The notes beneath the pieces were generated by a model. That model did no database searches. It saw nothing but the letters and a program-made list of their open reading frames with translations, and was not told where the DNA came from. Positions 1 through 5,092 of a stretch of DNA of 6,217 bases are shown one piece after another. This DNA is from Bacillota bacterium. Lineage in GTDB: Bacteria; Bacillota; Limnochordia; Darwinibacteriales; Darwinibacteriaceae. The DNA lies in assembly GCA_012799535.1 (NCBI GenBank), contig JAAZLB010000019.1, positions 1 to 6,217 on the forward strand, given 5' to 3'. The translations under genes and the position numbers were made by a program. Position 1 is the first letter of the stretch. Every line of letters starts with the position of its first letter.

Positions 1-471
1 GGCGTGCCTCCGCGACTTTTCGACCAAGTACTAGCCCGCACCCCTTCCTTAAAAGAGACTAAGGGTGCCATTAGCAGTGTGGACCATGAAATCAGTCTAG
101 CCCCAGAAGAAGAAGTTAAACTAAACGCCTTGGTCAAAAGGGTGAACTCCACACCCTACGAGCCACCAAATTTAAGCGAATTAGTGGAAGAGGGCTATCC
201 GCGCCAGCTAATTTTTGCCGCTAGCCATTTAGGGGCCCTTGTAGCCGTGGCTAATGACCATTGGACAGTACCAGAAGTCCTACAAGGTATTCTAGAAATA
301 CTGTACCAAGAAGAGGCGTTTCAAGGGAAGTTCGAGTTAGCAACGTTTAGAGACCGTTTCAGTACTAGTCGAAAATACGCTTTAGCCTTTTTGGAACACT
401 TTGATACCCAGGGAATCACCATACGCAAAGGGGACGTTCGCGTCCTTGGCAAACGTCCCCTAGAAGACTAA
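1..471 (+). CDS. selB: Selenocysteine-specific translation elongation factor SelB, C-terminal part (5' end outside window)
   Basis: SelB is a cytoplasmic GTPase that delivers Sec-tRNA(Sec) to the ribosome at UGA codons marked by a SECIS hairpin. Only the last 156 codons lie here; the frame is open at base 1, so the GTG at 4 is an internal Val codon and not a start. What is present matches the family's C-terminal winged-helix repeats, which bind the SECIS RNA: a helical stretch with HLGALVAVANDHWTVPEV in the middle (about 215-280), then the highly characteristic last module with FRDRFSTSRKYALAFLEHFD, followed by GITIRKGDVRVL and a short basic tail. The EF-Tu-like GTP-binding and tRNA-binding domains must lie upstream, outside the window. 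The gene is intact to its TAA stop. The neighbouring tRNA-Sec gene on the opposite strand, 2 bp beyond the stop, independently supports the call. Confidence 0.93.
   Translation, partial: GVPPRLFDQVLARTPSLKETKGAISSVDHEISLAPEEEVKLNALVKRVNSTPYEPPNLSELVEEGYPRQLIFAASHLGALVAVANDHWTVPEVLQGILEILYQEEAFQGKFELATFRDRFSTSRKYALAFLEHFDTQGITIRKGDVRVLGKRPLED
430..460 (-). terminator. Candidate intrinsic terminator of selC, inside the selB 3' coding end
   Basis: On the minus strand, 13 nt after the encoded CCA of tRNA-Sec, GGGGACGUUUG and CGAACGUCCCC can form an 11-bp stem with a 9-nt loop, followed by UUU. The U tract is short, so terminator strength is uncertain. On the plus strand the same sequence gives only 9 continuous pairs, because the G-U pair becomes a C-A mismatch, and no T run follows, so a role in selB termination is unlikely. 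Confidence 0.5.
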
Positions 472-473
472 AA

Positions 474-573
474 TGGCGGGAGAATATGGGAATCGAACCC
501 ACCGAGGATAACCCTTGTTACCCCCCTGACAGGTTTGAAGCCTGCGGAGCCCACCAGGAACTCAGATCCTCCC
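474..573 (-). tRNA. selC: tRNA-Sec (anticodon UCA)
   Basis: This 100-nt gene encodes the UGA-decoding selenocysteine tRNA. Read on the minus strand it folds into the special bacterial tRNA-Sec form: an 8-bp acceptor stem (GGGAGGAU with AUUCUCCC, one G-U), a 6-bp D stem (GAGUUC with GGGCUC) closing a 5-nt loop, a 5-bp anticodon stem (GCAGG with CCUGU) with loop CUUCAAA, a long variable arm of 9 bp (GGGGGUAAC with GUUAUCCUC, loop AAGG), and a 5-bp T stem with loop UUCGAUU. Acceptor plus T stem gives the 13 bp (8+5) typical of bacterial tRNA-Sec. The anticodon UCA is at 538-536. The discriminator is G and the CCA end is encoded (476-474). It lies tail to tail with selB, its protein partner. An 8-bp acceptor, a 6-bp D stem and UCA together exclude an ordinary serine tRNA. 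Confidence 0.97.
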
Positions 574-583
574 TTGCATCCTT

Positions 584-611
584 ATTGTACCATAACTTCT
601 CTCGTTTTCAA
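584..611 (-). promoter_or_regulatory. Sigma-A type promoter of selC
   Basis: On the minus strand TTGAAA (611-606) and TACAAT (589-584) are separated by 16 bp, which is close to the housekeeping consensus. Transcription would start near 577, only a few bases before the mature tRNA 5' end at 573. The -35 box covers the TGA stop codon of birA (610-608), so selC can be transcribed apart from birA, though read-through from birA is also possible because no terminator is seen between them. Confidence 0.72.
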
Positions 612-1330
612 CTAAAACGGACACTTATTTCATCAGGTAACAAGACCTGTTGCCCTTGGGCGTCTTCAACAAGAAGGCGCCCATCTGCTAAGACTTCCTT
701 AGCAATTACCAACCTGCATTCTTCCCCTTGAATCACAGTAATGGTACGGTCCAAAAAATTTCCATACTTGCGAAATAAATAGGAAAGCTCTTGTCTACTT
801 TCTTGGGCCAAGGAAAATCCCAATTCTACTCCAGAGAGGGCTAAATCTAAAATGCCCAGGCGTGGCCAGTAGCAATTAGTGATCTCTTGTAGGGAGATGG
901 GTTTCCCTCGAAAGGGAGAGTGGGGCTTATTTACATTGAGACCGACCCCTAAAATCACCCAGCGTTCACCTTCGTGAACTACGCTTTCCGAGAGGATGCC
1001 CCCAAGTTTTCTCTCCCCAACCATAAGATCATTAGGCCACTTAACCTTTAAATCGGGCACCAAAGTCCTTAAGGATTTCACTAAGCCTAGACCTACGGTC
1101 AAGGGTAGAATCCCTAGTGGAAAATCTTGGGGAGCAATCTGCAACACGCTAAAAGTGAGGGAGGATTGATCCCCATCCCAACTCCTTCCCCGCCGTCCGC
1201 GCCCAGCAGTTTGCTGTAAGGCCCATACAACAGTACCTGGAACACAGCCTCGGGCAATTAGTTCTTTACCATAGCTATTAGTAGAAGGTAGAGTGGGATA
1301 GATTTGGAAAAGATTGACTGAATTGGTCAT
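608..1330 (-). CDS. birA: Biotin-[acetyl-CoA-carboxylase] ligase, short form without HTH domain
   Basis: This cytoplasmic enzyme activates biotin with ATP to biotinyl-5'-AMP and attaches it to a lysine of biotin carrier domains such as that of acetyl-CoA carboxylase. The 240-residue protein has the family's landmarks: SMTN-type start region with PSTN (15-18), the biotinyl-AMP loop GRGRRGR (43-49) followed by SW, KWPNDL (97-102) and KLGGIL (108-113), then GVGLNVN, and an SH3-like C-terminal domain from about residue 190 ending in EISVRFS. It begins directly with the catalytic domain, so it is a class I ligase and lacks the N-terminal winged helix with which bifunctional BirA represses biotin genes. 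The ATG at 1330 was chosen because AAGGGAG (1344-1338) stands 7 nt before it; the ATG at 1357 would place that Shine-Dalgarno inside the gene and adds nine residues not expected in the family. It is divergent from htrA and followed by selC on the same strand. Confidence 0.93.
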   Translation of the reverse strand: MTNSVNLFQIYPTLPSTNSYGKELIARGCVPGTVVWALQQTAGRGRRGRSWDGDQSSLTFSVLQIAPQDFPLGILPLTVGLGLVKSLRTLVPDLKVKWPNDLMVGERKLGGILSESVVHEGERWVILGVGLNVNKPHSPFRGKPISLQEITNCYWPRLGILDLALSGVELGFSLAQESRQELSYLFRKYGNFLDRTITVIQGEECRLVIAKEVLADGRLLVEDAQGQQVLLPDEISVRFS

Positions 1331-1342
1331 TTTAGTACTCCC

Positions 1343-1371
1343 TTGAAAATGCGCCACAAGAGCGATATAAT
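1343..1371 (+). promoter_or_regulatory. Sigma-A type promoter of htrA
   Basis: TTGAAA (1343-1348) and TATAAT (1366-1371) are separated by exactly 17 bp, giving five of six and six of six consensus matches. Transcription should start near 1378, about 24 nt before the htrA ATG. The -35 box overlaps the Shine-Dalgarno of the divergent birA (1344-1338). No CIRCE or CtsR-like operator is visible in the 71-bp gap. Confidence 0.85.
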
Positions 1372-1387
1372 TTTATTATTGAAGAAC

Positions 1388-1395
1388 AAAGGAGG
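1388..1395 (+). promoter_or_regulatory. Ribosome binding site of htrA
   Basis: AAAGGAGG, a near-complete complement of the 16S rRNA 3' end, lies 6 nt before the ATG at 1402 and fixes that codon as the start. Confidence 0.9.
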
Positions 1396-1401
1396 ATTAT
1401 T

Positions 1402-2637
1402 ATGCAAGCCAAAAAACGCTTAGTAGCTGTAGTCTTAATCCTAACCGCGTTGGTGGCTTTTAATGTCGTAATAGGCCACCTCTTGCCCAACCAAGTGTTA
1501 GGAGCAGAAGAAGAAGTACAACAAACACCAAGTACAACAAATACACCCATTCCCTTATTAACTGATAACCCCTATATTATTGCGGATATAGCTGAACTAG
1601 CTAGTCCCGCAACAGTATTTATCTATGTGGAATGGCCTACGCCTGATCAAACACAGAGAAGGACAATTCCTCAGGACCCCTTTAGTATGTTTTTTGATTT
1701 TTGGTTTAACGATCCCTTTTTCACTCCTCAACCAAGGTCTCAAACTAGTGCCGGGTCGGGCTTTATCATTGACGAAAGTGGGATTATCCTCACTAATCAA
1801 CATGTGGTAGGCAATCAAGGAGAAAACCAGACCATCAAGATAGTTGTGGATGCCCCAGGCCTTGAACGGGAATATGAAGCGGAAATCCTTGGTGCAGATA
1901 GTACCCTGGACTTAGCTGTGTTACGGATCACTAATGGTAATGACCACAGTTTCCCGACCGTGCCCTTAGGTGATTCAGATAGTTCCAGAATTGGAGAGTG
2001 GACCATTGCTATTGGTAACCCCTATGGACAAGATTTCGAACACACGGTAACTGTTGGCGTTTTGAGTGCTAAAGGCCGTGAAATCACTATTATGAGTAGA
2101 GAGACTGGTACCACCCAAGTCTACAAGAATCTCATGCAAACTGATGCGGCAATTAACAGGGGCAACTCTGGCGGGCCCTTACTCAACATCAAAGGAGAAG
2201 TCATCGGGATTAACACTGCGGTTCACTCTCAGGCCCAAGGAATTGGCTTTGCCATTCCCATTAATGTGGCTAAAGATGTTTTAGATGAGTTAATCACAAC
2301 CGGTGGTGTGAAACACGAATTAGAGCCGAGGGCTTGGGTAGGTATTTATTATGGAAACCTCGATGACAGTGTTGCTAAACAATTACGCATTCCCGACGAA
2401 AAGGGTGTAATTATCATGGATGTTGTGCAGGGTTCTCCTGCAGATGAGGCCGGACTCCAACCTTGGGATCTATTAAGACGTATTGACAATCAAGATATCT
2501 ATGAACTAGACGATGTGATCGAAATAATGAGTAATCATGCACCGGGTGACGAAGTATTATTCACCATCTACCGTGAAGGCCAGGTCCATTTGATTACTGT
2601 CACTTTAGGTAATATGCCCGCCCATCTCCGTCAATAG
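1402..2637 (+). CDS. htrA: HtrA/DegP-family serine protease with one PDZ domain, membrane-anchored
   Basis: This is a trypsin-like protease (family S1C) that degrades misfolded proteins outside the cytoplasmic membrane. The 411-residue protein starts with a basic N terminus (QAKKR) and one hydrophobic segment at about 7-28, either an anchor or a signal peptide with a possible cleavage site near LGA (33-35). A low-complexity Thr/Pro-rich linker follows. The protease domain (about 60-300) carries the triad His134 in TNQHVV, Asp170 in STLDLAVL and Ser256 in GNSGGPL; the oxyanion region and the DAAINRGNSGGP context are intact. A single PDZ domain (about 311-403) with GSPADEAGLQPWD ends the protein. 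The loop at about 80-112 is rich in Phe and Pro (DPFSMFFDFWFNDPFF), resembling the regulatory LA loop of other HtrA proteins. It is a single-gene unit with its own promoter and terminator. The symbol is a family name; the exact paralogue (htrA, htrB or degP-like) cannot be decided. Confidence 0.95.
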   Translation: MQAKKRLVAVVLILTALVAFNVVIGHLLPNQVLGAEEEVQQTPSTTNTPIPLLTDNPYIIADIAELASPATVFIYVEWPTPDQTQRRTIPQDPFSMFFDFWFNDPFFTPQPRSQTSAGSGFIIDESGIILTNQHVVGNQGENQTIKIVVDAPGLEREYEAEILGADSTLDLAVLRITNGNDHSFPTVPLGDSDSSRIGEWTIAIGNPYGQDFEHTVTVGVLSAKGREITIMSRETGTTQVYKNLMQTDAAINRGNSGGPLLNIKGEVIGINTAVHSQAQGIGFAIPINVAKDVLDELITTGGVKHELEPRAWVGIYYGNLDDSVAKQLRIPDEKGVIIMDVVQGSPADEAGLQPWDLLRRIDNQDIYELDDVIEIMSNHAPGDEVLFTIYREGQVHLITVTLGNMPAHLRQ

Positions 2638-2654
2638 TCTGTATGTAATCGCGC

Positions 2655-2687
2655 AACAACCCTACTTTTGTAGTAGGGTTGTTTTTT
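2655..2687 (+). terminator. Intrinsic terminator after htrA
   Basis: An 11-bp perfect stem (2655-2665 with 2673-2683) closes a 7-nt loop and runs into six T (2682-2687), 17 nt after the htrA stop. Read on the minus strand the hairpin also forms, but it is followed by GCGCG instead of a U tract, so it probably ends htrA transcripts much better than those arriving from folB. Confidence 0.92.
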
Positions 2688-2700
2688 AATCATTTTAAAC

Positions 2701-3063
2701 TTACTGTTTAGGGTAGCGGATTACTTCAACTTCCACAAAGTCCAAAGGGCCACCAACTGGCATGAAGGGTTTACGCACCCGCACGATCACTCGGTTCAAA
2801 TCATAGACTTCCAAAATTTGTTCCGCGATCCGATCCGCCAACACCTCAATAAGCTGAAATTCCTCTTCTTCCACAATATCCTTGATCATAGTATAGGCAT
2901 CGAGGGGATTAAAACCAAACTCCGAATCATCACTACCCCCATAGGGAAGGTCACAATAAACCTCTAAATCCACTTCAAACTTTTGCCCTAGCTCACGTTC
3001 CGCGGCAAAGGCACCATGATACCCATAAAAAACCATGTTTTTCAGCAAGAGCCGATCAGACAT
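2701..3063 (-). CDS. folB: Dihydroneopterin aldolase
   Basis: FolB converts 7,8-dihydroneopterin to 6-hydroxymethyl-7,8-dihydropterin and glycolaldehyde in folate synthesis; the family is cytoplasmic and forms octamers. The 120-residue protein has the normal family length and its conserved parts: the N-terminal strand with FYGYHGAF (12-19), the active-site Glu22 in AERELGQKF, Tyr57 in the DAY segment, the pterin-anchoring Glu73 in LIEVLADRIAEQIL, and the catalytic Lys98 in VRVRKP, followed by the final strand VEVEVIR. Residue roles are inferred by alignment in memory with the Staphylococcus enzyme. The ATG at 3063 lies 15 nt after the ftsH stop, so it is most likely co-transcribed with and possibly translationally coupled to ftsH. 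The usual folate neighbours folP and folK are not in the window. Its ribosome-binding site is odd: GGGGGGG rather than AGGAGG. Confidence 0.94.
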   Translation of the reverse strand: MSDRLLLKNMVFYGYHGAFAAERELGQKFEVDLEVYCDLPYGGSDDSEFGFNPLDAYTMIKDIVEEEEFQLIEVLADRIAEQILEVYDLNRVIVRVRKPFMPVGGPLDFVEVEVIRYPKQ

Positions 3064-3069
3064 TGTGTA

Positions 3070-3076
3070 ACCCCCC
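3070..3076 (-). promoter_or_regulatory. Unusual ribosome binding site of folB (run of seven G)
   Basis: Between the ftsH stop (TAG, 3081-3079) and the folB ATG (3063-3061) the only possible Shine-Dalgarno is G7, 6 nt before the ATG. It could pair with the CCUCC of 16S rRNA through a central G-U pair. The weak site and the short gap suggest that ribosomes finishing ftsH help to start folB. Confidence 0.55.
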
Positions 3077-3078
3077 CA

Positions 3079-5010
3079 CTAAACTTCGCCCACAACTGGT
3101 TCTTGACCGGGATGTCTCCTTTGGTCGCTACGGGTTTGGGCAGCCACTTCTTCTTTATATGCAGTAGTAGCTTGTTCGGTTACTTCAACTTGCGCTTCTC
3201 TCACAATTTCTTCTCCAGCCATTAGGGCTTCAAATTCTTCCCGAGTCAAAGTCTCGTATTCTAAGAGAGCTTCTGCCACAGTTTCTAATTTATCACGATG
3301 TTCATCAAGGATCGCCAGTGCTTGATCATGGCTAGACTCCACAATTCGTCTTACCTCTTGGTCAATGGCGGCCGCCACTTCTTCACTATAGTTACGATCC
3401 CTAGAAATATCACGACCAAGGAAAACCAAATCTTCACCATTAGGTCTTCCAAAGGTTAGGGGTCCTAGCCGATCGCTCATCCCCCACTCCATGACCATCT
3501 TTCTAGCAATGCGGGTCACCCGCTCTAGATCATTTTGAGCCCCGGTGCTAATCTCGTTGAGGGCCAACTCTTCGGCAGCACGACCACCGAGGAGGTTAAC
3601 CAACTCGTCTAGTAGCTTAGAGCGGCTAGTAACAAAGCGCTCTTCATCCGGTAACATCATAGTATAGCCACCCGCGGAACCTCGGCCCACGATGGTTATC
3701 TTATGAACCGGGTCACCATGTTCAGAAAAATGGGCCACAACTGCGTGACCAGCTTCATGATAAGCAAAGACCTTGCGGTCTAATTCACTCAAAATACGAC
3801 TCTTCTTTTCCGGGCCCATTAAGACCCGGTCAATTGCTTCTTCAGTATCTGCCATGGTGATAACTTTTCGATTAGCCCGAGCAGCCAAGATAGCAGATTC
3901 ATTAAGCAAGTTCTCTAGATCCGCCCCAGAAAAACCTGGAGTTCTTCTAGCTAAAACATCCATGTCAACTTCTTCTGCCAAAGGCTTGTTTCGAGCGTGT
4001 ATACCTAGAATCGCTTTACGTCCTTGGAGATCGGGACGATCTACTACAACCTTCCGATCAAAACGTCCAGGACGCAACAGGGCTGGATCCAAAACGTCAG
4101 CACGGTTAGTAGCTGCCATCACGATGATTCCAGAGTTACCTTCAAAACCGTCCATCTCAACGAGAAGTTGGTTGAGGGTTTGCTCCCGTTCATCATGACC
4201 TCCACCAAGCCCTGCACCCCTTTGACGTCCAACGGCATCAAGTTCATCAATGAAAATAAGGCAAGGGGCATTCTTCTTGGCGTTATCAAAGAGATCTCGC
4301 ACCCGAGAGGCACCAACACCAACAAACATTTCTACGAATTCCGAACCACTAATGCTGAAGAAAGGTACACCAGCTTCACCAGCAACAGCCTTAGCTAATA
4401 AGGTTTTACCGGTTCCTGGAGGCCCTATTAACAAAACACCTTTAGGAATTTTAGCACCAAGATCACTAAACTTTTTCGGGTGCTTGAGAAACTCCACAAT
4501 TTCCACTAGTTCCTGTTTCGCTTCATCCACACCAGCCACATGGTCAAAGGTTATTTTAGGTTTGTCCTCTAAGTGAAGACGAGCCCTACTTTTACCAAAA
4601 GACATGGCCCGATTATTACCACCTTGCATCTGATTCATAATAAAGAGCCAGACTAGGGCCAATAACACCACAAAAATGATGTTAGGCACCAAGGCCACCC
4701 ACCAAGGCGGAGTTGGCGGTAATTCCGCTTCTAATTGAACATGATGGGCTTCTAAGCGATCAGCAATATCAGGCATTTTACCAACTGGAACTAAGACCGT
4801 AAAAGCGGTACCGTCCTTGAGTTTACCGTCTAAATGCTGTTCCCCGACCATCCTTGCAGAAGCAACTTTATTTTCATCAATATATTGTAGAAACTCAGAA
4901 TAATAAAGCTCTTTAGCTGAGCTTCCTGGTGAATAAAGGTTGCTTACAATAGAAACCGCAATAATAGCAATTAGCAAGTATAAACTAATACCACGTAGGA
5001 ATTTATTCAA
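3079..5010 (-). CDS. ftsH: ATP-dependent zinc metalloprotease FtsH
   Basis: FtsH is a membrane-bound hexameric AAA+ protease that extracts and degrades misassembled membrane proteins and short-lived regulators. The 643-residue protein is complete: TM1 at about 8-27, an extracytoplasmic domain to about 102, TM2 at about 103-126, then the ATPase with Walker A GPPGTGKT (196-203), pore motif FVG (229-231), Walker [12 protein letters not shown] (251-261) and the second region of homology with arginine fingers Arg313 and Arg316. The M41 peptidase domain has HEAGH (418-422) and the third zinc ligand Asp494. The C-terminal tail (about 600-643) is charged and not conserved. The start is TTG at 5010: an AAGGGAGGG Shine-Dalgarno lies 6 nt upstream and the protein begins in register with other FtsH proteins. 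It has its own promoter within the tilS end and is followed by folB. Bacillus hpt is not present before it. Confidence 0.98.
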   Translation of the reverse strand: MNKFLRGISLYLLIAIIAVSIVSNLYSPGSSAKELYYSEFLQYIDENKVASARMVGEQHLDGKLKDGTAFTVLVPVGKMPDIADRLEAHHVQLEAELPPTPPWWVALVPNIIFVVLLALVWLFIMNQMQGGNNRAMSFGKSRARLHLEDKPKITFDHVAGVDEAKQELVEIVEFLKHPKKFSDLGAKIPKGVLLIGPPGTGKTLLAKAVAGEAGVPFFSISGSEFVEMFVGVGASRVRDLFDNAKKNAPCLIFIDELDAVGRQRGAGLGGGHDEREQTLNQLLVEMDGFEGNSGIIVMAATNRADVLDPALLRPGRFDRKVVVDRPDLQGRKAILGIHARNKPLAEEVDMDVLARRTPGFSGADLENLLNESAILAARANRKVITMADTEEAIDRVLMGPEKKSRILSELDRKVFAYHEAGHAVVAHFSEHGDPVHKITIVGRGSAGGYTMMLPDEERFVTSRSKLLDELVNLLGGRAAEELALNEISTGAQNDLERVTRIARKMVMEWGMSDRLGPLTFGRPNGEDLVFLGRDISRDRNYSEEVAAAIDQEVRRIVESSHDQALAILDEHRDKLETVAEALLEYETLTREEFEALMAGEEIVREAQVEVTEQATTAYKEEVAAQTRSDQRRHPGQEPVVGEV

Positions 5011-5016
5011 CTTTTG

Positions 5017-5025
5017 CCCTCCCTT
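5017..5025 (-). promoter_or_regulatory. Ribosome binding site of ftsH, supporting a TTG start
   Basis: AAGGGAGGG on the minus strand ends 6 nt before the TTG at 5010-5008. The strong site, and the absence of an ATG or GTG at a suitable distance that would give a typical FtsH N terminus, decide for TTG. Confidence 0.85.
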
Positions 5026-5035
5026 TCTAAAATAA

Positions 5036-5053
5036 AGAGCATGAACAGAGCAT
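5036..5053 (-). repeat. Two 7-bp direct repeats in the ftsH leader
   Basis: ATGCTCT occurs twice on the minus strand (5053-5047 and 5042-5036) with an 11-bp period, about one helical turn, just after the predicted transcription start. Such phasing would suit a dimeric or paired DNA-binding protein, but no known operator is matched and chance is possible. Confidence 0.35.
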
Positions 5054-5063
5054 ACGTCACCCT

Positions 5064-5092
5064 ATTATAACACGAGAGTTTAGGCGTGACAA
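5064..5092 (-). promoter_or_regulatory. Sigma-A type promoter of ftsH
   Basis: On the minus strand TTGTCA (5092-5087) and TATAAT (5069-5064) are separated by 17 bp, matching the consensus at eleven of twelve positions. The -35 box lies within the last codons of tilS. Transcription would start near 5057 and give a leader of about 47 nt. ftsH and folB can thus be transcribed without tilS, while read-through from tilS remains possible since no terminator lies between. Confidence 0.83.

Noticed and set aside
4..6. GTG at 4 as a start of a small gene
   Set aside because: The frame is open from base 1 and the translation is the C-terminal part of SelB, so the start lies outside the window.
486..731. 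Open frame on the plus strand across tRNA-Sec and the birA 3' end
   Set aside because: It begins inside the tRNA gene, overlaps birA in antisense and has no recognisable domain or ribosome site.
1331..1357. Longer birA start at 1357 adding MAHFQGSTK
   Set aside because: The Shine-Dalgarno AAGGGAG lies within this extension and points to the ATG at 1330; no ribosome site precedes 1357, and the extra residues are not expected in the family.
1361..1389. Possible birA promoter TTGTTC-16-TATCGC on the minus strand
   Set aside because: Each box matches only three of six consensus positions, which is not better than expected by chance in AT-rich DNA.
1332..2006. Open frames overlapping htrA (1332-1550, 1597-1818 and 1815-2006 minus; 1625-1810 plus)
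   Set aside because: They are other-frame readings of htrA coding sequence without ribosome sites or family resemblance.
3773..4576. Several plus-strand open frames opposite ftsH (3773-4198, 4024-4398, 4250-4576)
   Set aside because: All are antisense to the strongly conserved ATPase and peptidase parts of ftsH, with low-complexity translations and no support as genes.
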